Shown one piece after another: positions 16,281 to 25,926 of a stretch of 64,000 bases of DNA; the stretch's first letter is position 1, and every line of letters begins with the position of its first letter. Under the pieces are notes generated by a model. That model saw nothing but the letters and a program-made list of their open reading frames with translations, made no database searches and was not told where the DNA came from. The translations under genes were made by a program, and so were the position numbers. The DNA comes from Bacteroidota bacterium. GTDB taxonomy: Bacteria; Bacteroidota; Bacteroidia; Chitinophagales; Saprospiraceae. The stretch covers positions 124,001 through 188,000 of the forward strand of contig JAIUPL010000003.1 in the NCBI GenBank assembly GCA_020160935.1, written 5' to 3'.

Positions 16281-19157
16281 ATGAAATACCTTCTTACCCT
16301 TACTGGATTATTACTGGCAAATATCATGTTTGCCCAAACCCATAACATCCGTGGAAAAGTAGTAGATGAAAAAGGGCAAGGTATGCCCGGCGCCACCCTG
16401 AAACTGGAACGCGACAGCAATACACTCGTAAAGGGCGCTGTGTCGAATGCAGAGGGCCGATTTCTGCTCAATGGCATTGAAAAAGGAAGTTATACCTTGA
16501 AAATCAGCATATTGGGATATGAAGAATTATCGCGACCCATTCAAGTGGATACGCAGGATATTCGGCTTGGCCCCGTTCAAATGACCCTGAATGCCCAATT
16601 ACTGGATCAGGTGGAAATCAAATCACAAATGGTGACAGCCGTCCAAAAAGGCGATACCAGTGAATTCAACGCAGGCGCATTCAAAGTGATGAAAGACGCC
16701 AATGCGGAAGACCTGATTCAAAAAATGCCAGGCGTAACAGTAGAAAACGGCCAGATGAAAGCGCATGGTGAAAACGTTCAGCAGGTGCTGGTGGATGGGA
16801 AACCGTTTTTTGGAAACGACCCAAACGCGGCCATGAAAAACCTGCCCGCAGAACTGATTGAAAAAGTACAGGTGTTCGATGCGCAAAGCGATCAGGCACA
16901 GTTTACCGGCTTTAGCGATGGCACTACTACCAAAACGATCAACATCGTTACCAAAAGCGGTATGCAAAACGGACAGTTCGGAAAACTGTATGCCGGTTAT
17001 GGTTATGAAGACAAATACCAGGTGGGCGGAAACCTCAGTTACTTCGATGGCGACCGGCGTGTCAGCCTGATCGGTATGACCAATAATATCAATGTGCAGA
17101 ACTTTGCAGCCGAAGATATTCTGGGCGCTATGGCTGGTGGCGGTAGCCGGGGCGGCGGTGGCGGTAGAGGCGGTGGCCGAGGCGGACAAGGTGGTGGCGG
17201 ACAAGCCGGCGATTTTTTGGTGGGCTCTTCCGGTGGTATCACAACTACATATGCCTTTGGTGTAAACTATTCGGATAAATGGGGCAAAAAAACGGACGTT
17301 TCGGGCAGTTATTTCTTTAACAAAGGCACTACCGAATCTGATAAAATTACCAATCGCCAATTCCTCAACGACCAAAATGTGGCAGATGAGGTGTATGATG
17401 AAACCAGCAACAGTTCTTCCGACAACATCAACCACCGGGCAAACCTGCGTGTGGAATTCAAAATCGACAGCATGAACTCCATTATGCTGCGACCGCGACT
17501 GACGTTTCAGCAGAACGGTGGAAACGCTTCAACTATAGGCCAGACGGCTGCTTCAAGTGCCCTTTTGAACGCCACTACCAATAATTACCTGTCCAATTTC
17601 GACGGCGTCAATTTTAGCAATTCGCTGCTCTGGCGCCATAAATTCCAGAAAAAAGGGCGCACAGTGTCGCTCGATTTTACCACAGGTTATGCACCCAAAA
17701 AAGGGGAAAGCACCCTTCAGTCGATCAACGAATTTTACAATACGCCACAGCCCAAAGTCGACTCCCTCGATCAGCGCACCCGTCTGAGCACCAACAACTG
17801 GAATGTGGCGGGAAACCTGGAATACACGGAACCGCTGGGTGAAAATGCACAATTGCTGATGAATTACCGGCACAGTTACCAGCAGGAAGAATCTGATCGT
17901 CGTTTGTACGACTGGGCAGAATCGACCGGCGGGTACGATATTCTCAACGAACCCCTGAGCAATGTTTTTTCCAATGACTATCAGACGGAACAGGGCGGCT
18001 TAGGATACAACTACACCAAAGGACGCGATTTTAACCTCTCCGCCAGGGTCAATACGCAATGGGCCAGCCTGATGAACGACCAGACCTTTCCACAAAAAAC
18101 GGAGGTAAATAATCGTTTTTTCAATGTGCTGCCATCGGCCAACCTGCGCTACAATTTTGATAAAAACAGGAATATCCGGTTTAACTATCGCGCCAGCACC
18201 CAATTGCCCAGCGTCGATCAGTTGCAAAATGTAGTGAACAACAGCAATCCCTTGCTGCTCACTGCCGGCAATCCGGAACTGAATCAGTCGGAACAGCACA
18301 ATATGTTTGTGCGTTATCAAGCCGCCAATCCTGCTAAATCGACTTCGTTTTTCCTGATGGGCGGCGGCAGTTTAGTGAGCGACTACATCGGGAAAAGCAC
18401 ATTCCTTGCCAGCAGCGACAATCCGATCTTTGGCGATCTGGATGTGCAGCCAGGGGCACAATTAACAATCCCGGTCAATTTGAACGGGTATCGCACGGCG
18501 CGCAGTTTCGGATCGTATGGAATGCCTATTAAATGGATCAAAAGCAACCTGAACTTCGATGTGTCTTATAATTACAGCCGAATGCCGGGCCTGATCAACG
18601 AAGCGCTGAATTACGCGTCCACGCACTCTTTTGGCGCGGGTATCACGTTGAGCAGCAATGTGAGCGAAAAACTGGATTTTTCTGTTTCCTCACGTCCCAT
18701 CTGGAACAAAAGCAACAATACGCTTCAAACCGCTGCCAATACGGAATACCTGACGCAAAATTCCAGGGTGAAACTGAACTGGCAAATCATAGAGGGCTTT
18801 GTGTTGCGGACGGATGTGACACATACGCTGTATTCGGGCCTTTCCGAAGGTTTCGACCAGAACTATGTGCTTTGGAACCTGGCAGTCGGCAAGAAAATTT
18901 TCAAAAACCAGCGTGGAGAGATTGCCTTGGCGATCAATGACCTGCTCAACCAGAACCGAAACGTAAACCGCACCATTACGGAATCCTATATCGAGGATAC
19001 GCGCACCAATGCACTTACACGTTTTGTGATGCTGTCCTTTACCTATAACCTGCGTAATTTCAATACCGGAAAAGCCGCTACCAATCCGTCGCCGGAGCGC
19101 AGAATGCCGCCGGATGGAGGTATGAGACGTCCGATGGAGGGTGGAAACGGGTTTTAG
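16281..19157 (+). CDS. TonB-receptor-like outer-membrane beta-barrel protein
   Basis: This 958-residue protein has a signal peptide (1-19, ending MFAQ), a CarboxypepD_reg-like Ig fold (about 21-100, IRGKVVDEKGQGMPGATL), a plug-like region (about 115-220, GVTVENGQ and VLVDGKPFFGNDP) and a long C-terminal 'outer membrane protein beta-barrel' region. A Gly/Arg loop of about 30 residues (near 275-305) consists of GGGRGG-type repeats, and the C-terminal tail is rich in Pro, Met and Arg (ERRMPPDGGMRRPMEGG). The substrate is unknown and no SusD partner is present. An in-frame TTG at 16260 is ignored because the ATG at 16281 begins the signal peptide. A long palindrome follows. Confidence 0.88.
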   Translation: MKYLLTLTGLLLANIMFAQTHNIRGKVVDEKGQGMPGATLKLERDSNTLVKGAVSNAEGRFLLNGIEKGSYTLKISILGYEELSRPIQVDTQDIRLGPVQMTLNAQLLDQVEIKSQMVTAVQKGDTSEFNAGAFKVMKDANAEDLIQKMPGVTVENGQMKAHGENVQQVLVDGKPFFGNDPNAAMKNLPAELIEKVQVFDAQSDQAQFTGFSDGTTTKTINIVTKSGMQNGQFGKLYAGYGYEDKYQVGGNLSYFDGDRRVSLIGMTNNINVQNFAAEDILGAMAGGGSRGGGGGRGGGRGGQGGGGQAGDFLVGSSGGITTTYAFGVNYSDKWGKKTDVSGSYFFNKGTTESDKITNRQFLNDQNVADEVYDETSNSSSDNINHRANLRVEFKIDSMNSIMLRPRLTFQQNGGNASTIGQTAASSALLNATTNNYLSNFDGVNFSNSLLWRHKFQKKGRTVSLDFTTGYAPKKGESTLQSINEFYNTPQPKVDSLDQRTRLSTNNWNVAGNLEYTEPLGENAQLLMNYRHSYQQEESDRRLYDWAESTGGYDILNEPLSNVFSNDYQTEQGGLGYNYTKGRDFNLSARVNTQWASLMNDQTFPQKTEVNNRFFNVLPSANLRYNFDKNRNIRFNYRASTQLPSVDQLQNVVNNSNPLLLTAGNPELNQSEQHNMFVRYQAANPAKSTSFFLMGGGSLVSDYIGKSTFLASSDNPIFGDLDVQPGAQLTIPVNLNGYRTARSFGSYGMPIKWIKSNLNFDVSYNYSRMPGLINEALNYASTHSFGAGITLSSNVSEKLDFSVSSRPIWNKSNNTLQTAANTEYLTQNSRVKLNWQIIEGFVLRTDVTHTLYSGLSEGFDQNYVLWNLAVGKKIFKNQRGEIALAINDLLNQNRNVNRTITESYIEDTRTNALTRFVMLSFTYNLRNFNTGKAATNPSPERRMPPDGGMRRPMEGGNGF

Positions 19158-19203
19158 AGCGAGTGTAGCAGACTTCACAGAACGTAGAGTAGTTTCCCGC
19201 AAA

Positions 19204-19387
19204 ACGCCCCGAGCGTAGAGTAGTTTCCCGCAGATTTGCGCAGATTTTCCCGCAGAACTCGCAGAACGTAGATTACACCGATATTTTCAAAGCGAAAAAA
19301 AGGAGTACTCTAAGTATACTCTACGTTCTGCGAGTTCTGCGGGAAAATCTGCGCAAATCTGCGGGAAACTACTCTACGCTCGGGCGT
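19204..19387. repeat. 68/69-bp-arm inverted repeat, CGTAGAGTAG...CGCAGA family, locus A
   Basis: Arm 1 (19204-19272) and arm 2 (19320-19387) are reverse complements apart from one extra C in arm 1, with a 47-nt loop. The arms contain imperfect repeats of CCCGCAGATT/CGCAGAA, bordered by CGTAGA(GTA). A partial extra copy precedes it at 19178-19200. It lies between the converging barrel and hemH genes and could act as a bidirectional terminator, although it is far longer than needed. The same family recurs at 28854-29054. Confidence 0.95.
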
Positions 19388-19399
19388 TCTATTACAGAA

Positions 19400-20413
19400 T
19401 CAGTTCTGGTTTTTCAACAATCCTGCCACAGCCTTTGCCCATTCCGGCGAATCATTCAGGCTGGGTACAAGATCCAGGTGCTCGCCGCCCCATTTTTCAA
19501 AATCCTCCTTGTATTCAGCGCCAATTTCAATGGTTGTTTCCAGGCAATCTGCCGTAAATGCCGGACAAAACACCAGTACTCGTTTGGCGCCTTTTTCCTT
19601 AGCAAGCGTTTCAATAGTTCGAACCGTGTACGGCTGCGTCCAGGGATCGCGGCCGAGCCGGCTTTGGAAACAGACGGTGTACTGCTCCGGCTGCAAATTC
19701 AGTTTTTCTGCAATGGCTCGGGTAGTGGCATAACACTGCGCCGAATAACAAAACTGATTGGTAGGCGTCAGCGTCTGGCAGCAATCGGCACTTTTCAGGC
19801 AATGGTTGAACGCATCGCCTTTTATCAGTTGGCGTTGCGGTAGTCCATGATAACTGAACAAAACATGATCGTAACTGCTGAGGTCGAATTGACCCGCATT
19901 TTGCACATAAATGTCAATCATGGATGACCAGGTCGGATACGAACTGATAAAATCGACCGCAGGAATAATCTGTTTTTTCGATAGCACCCGCATCACTTCT
20001 TCATGCACGGAACCCACCGTTGCGCTGGCGTATTGCGGAAACAGGGAAAAAACCTTGATACGCTCCACTTTTGCCTGCATCAAACGATCGATGGCCGACT
20101 CGATGGAAGGACTTTGATAACGCATGCCCAATTCCACCACATAATCCGACCCGAGCAATTGTTGCACTTGCTCTACCAGCCGCTCTCCGTAATATTTCAA
20201 TGGCGAACCATTTTCTGTCCACAATTCCTGATATGCCTGCGCCGATTTGCCCGATCGGAAAGGCGCAATAATGCCCCTTACCAACAGGTTTCTGGCAATT
20301 GGGTTAATATCGATCACCCGTGGATCGAGCAGAAACTGTTTCAGATAACGATACACGGCGGGCCGTGTGGGCGCGTCTGGTGTACCGAGGTTGACAATCA
20401 GGATGCCGGTCAT
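19400..20413 (-). CDS. hemH: Ferrochelatase
   Basis: This 337-residue protein begins GILIVNLGTPDAP. It carries FSYHGLPQRQ, whose His is the family's catalytic or metal-handling residue, and QSRLGRDPWTQPYT, both typical of ferrochelatase. It inserts ferrous iron into protoporphyrin IX, the last step of haem synthesis. Upstream in-frame codons to 20557 are mostly readings of a 7-bp array and of the ABC gene tail, so the ATG at 20413 is preferred. The gene starts 34 bases after the ABC stop and may be co-transcribed with it. Confidence 0.95.
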   Translation of the reverse strand: MTGILIVNLGTPDAPTRPAVYRYLKQFLLDPRVIDINPIARNLLVRGIIAPFRSGKSAQAYQELWTENGSPLKYYGERLVEQVQQLLGSDYVVELGMRYQSPSIESAIDRLMQAKVERIKVFSLFPQYASATVGSVHEEVMRVLSKKQIIPAVDFISSYPTWSSMIDIYVQNAGQFDLSSYDHVLFSYHGLPQRQLIKGDAFNHCLKSADCCQTLTPTNQFCYSAQCYATTRAIAEKLNLQPEQYTVCFQSRLGRDPWTQPYTVRTIETLAKEKGAKRVLVFCPAFTADCLETTIEIGAEYKEDFEKWGGEHLDLVPSLNDSPEWAKAVAGLLKNQN

Positions 20414-20447
20414 GCAAGAGGTGAGAAGTGAGAGGTGAGAAGTGAGA
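20414..20447. repeat. 7-bp tandem array (GTGAGAA/GTGAGAG) filling the ABC-hemH gap
   Basis: About four heptamers alternate GTGAGAA and GTGAGAG and fill the 34 bases between the ABC exporter stop and the hemH ATG. Read on the gene strand (CTTCTCACCTCTCAC) it has no stop codon in this frame, which lengthens the apparent hemH frame upstream. Confidence 0.85.
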
Positions 20448-22235
20448 TTAGGCCATTTCGAACTGTAACTTGGCGAGGCTGCTGTACACGCCGTCGTATT
20501 TAGCCGACAATTCTTCGTGTGTTCCTTTTTCCACGATATGTCCGCCTTCCAGCACATAAATACAGTCTACCTCGCGGATGGTCGCCAGGCGGTGTGCAAT
20601 GATGATGCTGGTTCTGTTTTTCATCAAATTGTTCAGAGCCTCCTGCACTACTTTTTCCGATTCAGCATCGAGAGAAGAAGTGGCTTCATCCAGCAATAAA
20701 ATACTCGGATTGCGCAAAATAGCCCGGGCAATGGCGATACGCTGCCGCTGGCCGCCCGAAAGTTTAATGCCTCGTTCTCCTACCACCGTTTCCAGCCCTT
20801 CCGGAAATGTGCTGATAAAATCCCAGGCATTGGCCTGTTTGGCAGCATCTATGATTTCTGCTTCGCTGGCGTCTGGCTTGCCGTACAAAATATTTTCCCG
20901 AATTGTTCCGCCAAACAGGATGACTTCCTGCGGTACTATGGCGAAATTGCTGCGATAGGAATGCAGGTCGTAGTCGTAAATATTAGTGCCATCGATACTG
21001 ATTTTGCCACCATCGAGGTGGTGAAATTGCAGCAGCAACTGCATGATGGTAGATTTTCCGGCGCCACTTTGCCCCACTACAGCCACTTTCTGGCCAGATT
21101 GGATAGAAATGTTTACTTTTTTCAACACCGGCACATCCGGACGGGTGGGGTAGGAGAACTGCACATCTTCGAACTCGATATTTCCATCCAGGCGCCCTGC
21201 CTGGGCGGTGGCTTTCGGGCGTTCATCCGTTTCAGATGGAGAAGTCAGTATTTCACGAATGCGTTCTGTAGCACCCACTGCGCCCACCAGTTCGGAATAG
21301 AAATTGCCCAGACCGGCAATGGCGCCGCCGATGACTGCCGTGAAAGTGACGAAAGAAATCAATTGTCCGGCTGTCACCTCGCCGCTCTGAACCATCCGCA
21401 TACCCGTCCAGATTACAAAAAAGAGGGCTCCAAACAAAACAGTGATGATGAAAACGGCAAATAAAGCGCGTCCGGAGGCAAATTTCAGCGAAACCTGAAT
21501 GACTGCGTCGTTGGCGTTTTTGTAGCGCTTATTTTCAAACAGTTCATTGGTAAATGCCTTGACAGCATGAATACTCTGCAAGGTTTCGTCGAGAATGGTG
21601 TTGGATTCCGCAAGGATCGTCTGGCGTTGTTTGGATAATTTTCGGATGTGTCTTCCAAAAATCATGGCGCCGATCACAATGACTGGAAATGTGAGCAACA
21701 TAACACCGGCCAGTTTTGGTGTTTGCCAGGCCAGAAAAATGACGCCACCAATCAGCAGGATCACCTGCCGGAAAAACTCGGCCAGAACGAAGTAAAAAGT
21801 GTTGTACAATTTTTCCACATCGTTGGTCAGGCGGCTGACCAGATCGCCGACCCTGCTTTTTTCAAAAAATACAATCGGCAGGGAAATGATGCGCTGATAC
21901 AAGGCATTGCGGATGTCGGCAGTGCCTCGTTCACTGATCTGTGCGAACAACAATACCCGGGAATAGGAAACAACCCCCTGGAAGACCAGGACAATCAGCA
22001 GGCCGATTCCGATTTTGGACAAGTTGAGGCCCATGGCGTTCTCCTTGCCCTGGGCTACGTCCAGCATCAGGCCGACACTGTAAGGGAAGATCATGAAGAC
22101 CGTACTGCTGAGAAACAGCAATATCAGTCCAACAATAAAATGCCAGCGGTAAGGCCTTAAAAATTCAAAGATTTTCAAGGCTTCACGAAGGTTTTGAAGG
22201 CTGACACGCGGGCGGGATTCTTCTTTCTGCTGCAT
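20448..22235 (-). CDS. MsbA-like ABC exporter (fused permease and ATPase)
   Basis: In this 595-residue half-transporter, residues 1-330 contain six membrane helices with the EKSRVGDLVSRLTNDVE coupling region. The nucleotide-binding domain follows, with Walker A GQSGAGKST, the Q-loop, signature KLSGGQRQR, Walker B ILLLDEATSSLD and the switch His in IIAHRLAT. It acts as a homodimer to export lipids, peptides or drugs; the substrate cannot be read from sequence. It is divergent from maf, with a near-consensus promoter upstream. Confidence 0.9.
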   Translation of the reverse strand: MQQKEESRPRVSLQNLREALKIFEFLRPYRWHFIVGLILLFLSSTVFMIFPYSVGLMLDVAQGKENAMGLNLSKIGIGLLIVLVFQGVVSYSRVLLFAQISERGTADIRNALYQRIISLPIVFFEKSRVGDLVSRLTNDVEKLYNTFYFVLAEFFRQVILLIGGVIFLAWQTPKLAGVMLLTFPVIVIGAMIFGRHIRKLSKQRQTILAESNTILDETLQSIHAVKAFTNELFENKRYKNANDAVIQVSLKFASGRALFAVFIITVLFGALFFVIWTGMRMVQSGEVTAGQLISFVTFTAVIGGAIAGLGNFYSELVGAVGATERIREILTSPSETDERPKATAQAGRLDGNIEFEDVQFSYPTRPDVPVLKKVNISIQSGQKVAVVGQSGAGKSTIMQLLLQFHHLDGGKISIDGTNIYDYDLHSYRSNFAIVPQEVILFGGTIRENILYGKPDASEAEIIDAAKQANAWDFISTFPEGLETVVGERGIKLSGGQRQRIAIARAILRNPSILLLDEATSSLDAESEKVVQEALNNLMKNRTSIIIAHRLATIREVDCIYVLEGGHIVEKGTHEELSAKYDGVYSSLAKLQFEMA

Positions 22236-22242
22236 AAGGACG

Positions 22243-22276
22243 CAAAGTTGCTGCTGAAAACTGAATTTTCGCTCAA
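22243..22276 (-). promoter_or_regulatory. Putative promoter of the ABC exporter gene
   Basis: On the minus strand CAACTTTG (22250-22243) differs from TAnnTTTG by one base, with TTG at 22276-22274 after a 23-nt spacer. It lies seven bases before the ATG at 22235. Confidence 0.35.
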
Positions 22277-22372
22277 AAGTTGAAATCTTGTATCATTGTT
22301 TTCGATCAATCGTTGCAGATTTGACCCGCGAATGACGAAGCCCCGGCCATTGCACCCAACACTACAGCGATA

Positions 22373-22945
22373 ATGCATCAAAAACGCCCTCTTATTCTGG
22401 CTTCCCAAAGCCCTCGCCGAAGCCAGTTGCTACGTGAAGCAGGTTTTGAATTTACGGTAAATGCAGTCGACATCGACGAAAGTTTCCCTGCCGATATGCC
22501 TGTCGAGGAAGTAGCGCCCTGGCTGGCTATGCGAAAAGCACAGGCTGCTAAACATTTCATTCACGACACAGAAATCATTCTTGCAGCCGACTCGGTGGTT
22601 ATCCACGACCACATCATTTACAACAAGCCGGCCGACTACGACGAAGCATTTCAAATGATCCGTACATTGTCGGGACAACAACATACTGTCATCACCGGCG
22701 TATGTTTGTTATCGGCCGATCAGGAAAAAATCATGTCGGGGGTGTCGCAGGTTTGGTTTGCCGAATTGAGCGATGCGGAAATTGACTATTACATCCGGCA
22801 ATACAAACCCTTCGACAAGGCAGGCGCCTATGGGGTACAGGAATGGATTGGACTATGCAAAATCTCCAAAATTGAAGGCACCTATGCCAATGTAATGGGT
22901 TTGCCGGTGGATTTGGTGTATCATGCGCTGTCAGAATTTGAATAA
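22373..22945 (+). CDS. maf: Maf-like nucleoside triphosphate pyrophosphatase
   Basis: This 190-residue protein has the Maf signature LILASQSPRRSQLL at residues 7-20, then ADSVV and the KPADYDEA segment, then YDKAGAYGVQ-type FDKAGAYGVQEW and a C-terminal IEGTYANVMGLPV. Family members hydrolyse dTTP/UTP or modified nucleotides to monophosphates and pyrophosphate, as a house-cleaning function linked to septum formation. It is divergent from the ABC exporter gene. Confidence 0.93.
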   Translation: MHQKRPLILASQSPRRSQLLREAGFEFTVNAVDIDESFPADMPVEEVAPWLAMRKAQAAKHFIHDTEIILAADSVVIHDHIIYNKPADYDEAFQMIRTLSGQQHTVITGVCLLSADQEKIMSGVSQVWFAELSDAEIDYYIRQYKPFDKAGAYGVQEWIGLCKISKIEGTYANVMGLPVDLVYHALSEFE

Positions 22946-23082
22946 TTTAATAATTACATTACATGAAATTGATGGGCCAGGAGTTGATTTTTGTCTCTCT
23001 TTGGGCCGACTGGAAAAGCAGGATTCATGAAAAAGTAACATTAACTTAATATTGGAGCAGAAGCAGTATGATGGGTGCTGTC

Positions 23083-23129
23083 TACTTTTGCCGCCGATTC
23101 CTAACTTTTCCAGCAAAAAATATTGCTGG
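23083..23129 (+). promoter_or_regulatory. Promoter element TACTTTTG and leader hairpin of the phosphate transporter gene
   Basis: TACTTTTG at 23083-23090 matches TAnnTTTG; no TTG lies at consensus spacing. A hairpin CCAGCAA/TTGCTGG (23110-23129) follows in the 5' leader, 24 bases before the ATG. It may influence leader structure or regulation. The rest of the 22946-23153 gap shows nothing I can name. Confidence 0.45.
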
Positions 23130-23153
23130 TTTGACTACTAAAACTCTACTCAC

Positions 23154-24545
23154 ATGACGCTTGGCTTTATTGCAGGCCTGTCTACCGAAGCATCGGTGAT
23201 GCTGCTGGTGTGCATGCTCGCTGTTTGTTTCTTTGAGGCTATCAATGGCTTTCACGATACAGCGAATGCCGTTGCCACTGTTATCTACACTAAAACACTT
23301 CCCCCTGTATTCGCCGTAATCTGGTCGGGCTCCTGGAATTTCCTGGGCGCAATTTTCGGTGGCGTTGCCGTCGCAATGGGTATCGTAAAACTCATGCCCA
23401 TCAACGACTTGATGACCGTTTCGGTGGGGGAAAACATTGCGCTTGTGCTATCCATACTGGTCGCGGCCATTATCTGGAACCTCGGCACCTGGTACCTGGG
23501 TATTCCCAGTTCGAGTTCGCATACGCTGATCGGTTCCTTGCTGGGCGGCGGATTTGCCTTCTGGACGGTGCACAAAGGCGCAGGCCCCAACTGGGCAAAA
23601 GCCACTGATATTGGCTTGTCGCTCTTGATTTCCCCTTTATTTGGCTTTAGCCTGGCCATCCTCTTGATGTATATATTGAAAACAACCGTAAAAAAACGGA
23701 AGCGTATTTTCAGTTCACCGGAGGATACCAAGAAAGCGCCCCCGATGTGGATTCGTGCCATATTGGTTACCACTTGCACCCTGGTAAGTTATTTTCATGG
23801 CAACAACGACGGTCAAAAAGGCGTAGGACTTGCACTGGTAGTATTGATGGCATTCATGCCCATTCATTTTGCCTTGAATCCTGCCATGACGAATGAGAAC
23901 CTTACGCAGTCGATTCGAAAAATCGAAGCAGTCCTTTTGCAGCCTACCGGCGCACCCGAAACGGATGCCAGCCATTTGACGCTCGCCAAAGCAGCCACCA
24001 CTGTGGCGGCCATGATCGATACCACCGATCGTACCAACAAGGAAGGTACTTTTATGATTCGCAAAGAGGTGCAAGGACTGTATAAGAAAATGGATGTTGC
24101 CCTGAAAGGCGGCGTTGTAACAGGCGAACAGGCAAAAATTATCAAGTCTGAACTGAAATCGCTGAATCAATCCTATGAATTTTCGCCCACCTGGGTAGTT
24201 GCCATGATCGCTATTTGCCTTGGCATCGGAACCATGATTGGCTGGAAACGAATTGTGGTGACCATTGGTGAAAAAATCGGCAAATCGCACCTGAACTATG
24301 CCCAAGGCGCCAGCGCCGAACTTTGTGCTGCTGCTGTCATTGGCGTAAGTAGCGCATCGGGCCTGCCAGTGAGTACCACTCACGTATTGTCGTCGGGTAT
24401 TGCAGGAACCATGGTCGCTCAAGGGGGTATTTCCAACCTGCAGAAGAAAACAGTCAAAAACATAGCATTGGCATGGATTTTAACCCTGCCTGTGACAATG
24501 GTACTTTCCGCTTTGTTATTCCTGCTGTTCCGTTTATTCGCATAA
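23154..24545 (+). CDS. pit: PiT family inorganic phosphate transporter
   Basis: This 463-residue membrane protein has both PiT repeats. The N-terminal repeat carries FEAINGFHDTANAVAT (related to the GANDVANA signature) and the C-terminal repeat has GVSSASGLPVSTTHVLSSGI. A hydrophilic central loop (about 265-345) separates the halves. PiT proteins import phosphate or metal-phosphate with H+ or Na+. The next gene is a phosphate-selective-type porin, which suggests a two-membrane phosphate uptake route, although a hairpin terminator separates them. Confidence 0.93.
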   Translation: MTLGFIAGLSTEASVMLLVCMLAVCFFEAINGFHDTANAVATVIYTKTLPPVFAVIWSGSWNFLGAIFGGVAVAMGIVKLMPINDLMTVSVGENIALVLSILVAAIIWNLGTWYLGIPSSSSHTLIGSLLGGGFAFWTVHKGAGPNWAKATDIGLSLLISPLFGFSLAILLMYILKTTVKKRKRIFSSPEDTKKAPPMWIRAILVTTCTLVSYFHGNNDGQKGVGLALVVLMAFMPIHFALNPAMTNENLTQSIRKIEAVLLQPTGAPETDASHLTLAKAATTVAAMIDTTDRTNKEGTFMIRKEVQGLYKKMDVALKGGVVTGEQAKIIKSELKSLNQSYEFSPTWVVAMIAICLGIGTMIGWKRIVVTIGEKIGKSHLNYAQGASAELCAAAVIGVSSASGLPVSTTHVLSSGIAGTMVAQGGISNLQKKTVKNIALAWILTLPVTMVLSALLFLLFRLFA

Positions 24546-24553
24546 ACTCTTTT

Positions 24554-24593
24554 CAGGTGTGGTAATCTGGTATTACCACACCTGAATGTTTTT
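24554..24593 (+). terminator. Hairpin terminator after the phosphate transporter gene
   Basis: A 13-bp perfect stem CAGGTGTGGTAAT/ATTACCACACCTG (24554-24566 and 24572-24584) has a 5-nt loop and is followed by TTTTT at 24589-24593. It is a classic intrinsic terminator starting eight bases after the stop. Confidence 0.85.
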
Positions 24594-24661
24594 AAGTCGG
24601 CTCAGACAGCCGCATTTTTCTGTATCCACATTTTTTCACAAGTCTGTTCCTAACCTGACTT

Positions 24662-25897
24662 ATGATCGCGCAACGTTCTGCGGCGATACTGGTTTTCGTA
24701 TGCTTGTACGCCAGTGTATTCGCCCAGGTGTCAGTTCCTGACACCGCTCGTATTCCTACTCCAAAACCCGCTGCAAGTCATTCTGCTTCAAAATGGTATG
24801 ACAAAATTTCGCTTCGCGGCTATTCCCAGTTTCGTTATAACCGGCTGCTGGAAACCAATCCTGACCTGAAGTGCGAACAATGCGATAAAAGCATTGGCAA
24901 AGGTCAGACATTTTATTTCCGGAGAGCGCGTCTGGTGTTCAGCGGCGACATTCATCCCCGGGTTTTTCTGTATATTCAGTTCGATTATTCGGCAGACGCC
25001 AGCAGCACCAACAAGCACTTTTTGCAGGTAAGAGATGCGTATGTCGATTATGCTTTTGATCCGAAAAAGTCGCTTCGGGTGCGGGTAGGTCAAAGCAAAG
25101 TGCCGTACGGTTTTGAGAACATGCAATCGAGTTCGATGCGATTGCCATTTGACCGTGCGGACGCGCTGAACAGCGCAGTACCCAATGAACGCGATATGGG
25201 TGTGTTCTTCTACTACGCACCTGCCGAAAAAAGAGCCTTGTTCAAAATGCTCACGGAAGAAGGTTTGAAGGGCTCCGGCGACTACGGCGTGGCAGCATTG
25301 GGCGTGTACAGCGGACAAAGTGCCAACAAGCCCGAATTGAATGACTATTTGCACAAGGTGGCACGTTTTTCCTGGCCTTTTCAGGCTGGAAATCAGATCA
25401 TTGAACCGGGCATTCAGGCCTATTCAGGCAAATTTACCCTTTCCTCCGATTTGGTAACAGCCAATATCAAAAAGAACAAAGACCTGACGTACACGGAGCA
25501 ACGGGTGGCTGGTTCTTTCATTTTGTATCCCAAACCGCTGGGTATTGCCCTGGAATATAATGTCGGCGAAGGACCTGGCTTTGATCCAGAGATCGATTCT
25601 ATTCGTGTGCGTACGCTGAAAGGTGGATATGCCATGCTCTCCTATAAAACCCACTGGAAAAAATCTTCTATTATCCCGTACATCAGGTATCAACAATTTG
25701 ATGGTGGGAAAAAACACGAACTGGATGCCCGTTATTACGAAGTAAAAGAAACCGAAATAGGCGTGGAATGGCAACCATTTCGCAACCTGGAATTAACGGC
25801 TGCCTATATGATCAGCAAGCGCAAGTATTGGGATGGTAAAATAGATGCCGACGAACGAGGGAATTTGCTGAGGTTGCAGTTGCAGGTAAACTACTAG
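24662..25897 (+). CDS. OprO/OprP-type phosphate-selective porin
   Basis: This 411-residue protein has a signal peptide (about 1-21, ending VFAQ). The beta-barrel then shows the family pattern LRGYSQFRYN, FYFRRARLVFSGDIHPRVFL and LRVRVGQSKVPYGFEN, and a C-terminal aromatic-ended strand (LRLQLQVNY). OprO/P porins form trimers admitting phosphate or pyrophosphate; in Bacteroidota the family name is often applied without proof of selectivity. Its position after the PiT gene supports a phosphate role. The 3' end faces a 28-bp-arm palindrome. Confidence 0.85.
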   Translation: MIAQRSAAILVFVCLYASVFAQVSVPDTARIPTPKPAASHSASKWYDKISLRGYSQFRYNRLLETNPDLKCEQCDKSIGKGQTFYFRRARLVFSGDIHPRVFLYIQFDYSADASSTNKHFLQVRDAYVDYAFDPKKSLRVRVGQSKVPYGFENMQSSSMRLPFDRADALNSAVPNERDMGVFFYYAPAEKRALFKMLTEEGLKGSGDYGVAALGVYSGQSANKPELNDYLHKVARFSWPFQAGNQIIEPGIQAYSGKFTLSSDLVTANIKKNKDLTYTEQRVAGSFILYPKPLGIALEYNVGEGPGFDPEIDSIRVRTLKGGYAMLSYKTHWKKSSIIPYIRYQQFDGGKKHELDARYYEVKETEIGVEWQPFRNLELTAAYMISKRKYWDGKIDADERGNLLRLQLQVNY

Positions 25898-25926
25898 ATT
25901 CTGCCTCGGCGTTTGTCAACTCTTTG

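Noticed and set aside
16623-17435. 270-codon antisense frame in the barrel gene
   Set aside because: It lies wholly opposite a well-supported gene and has no recognisable domain; long antisense frames are expected from the codon use here.
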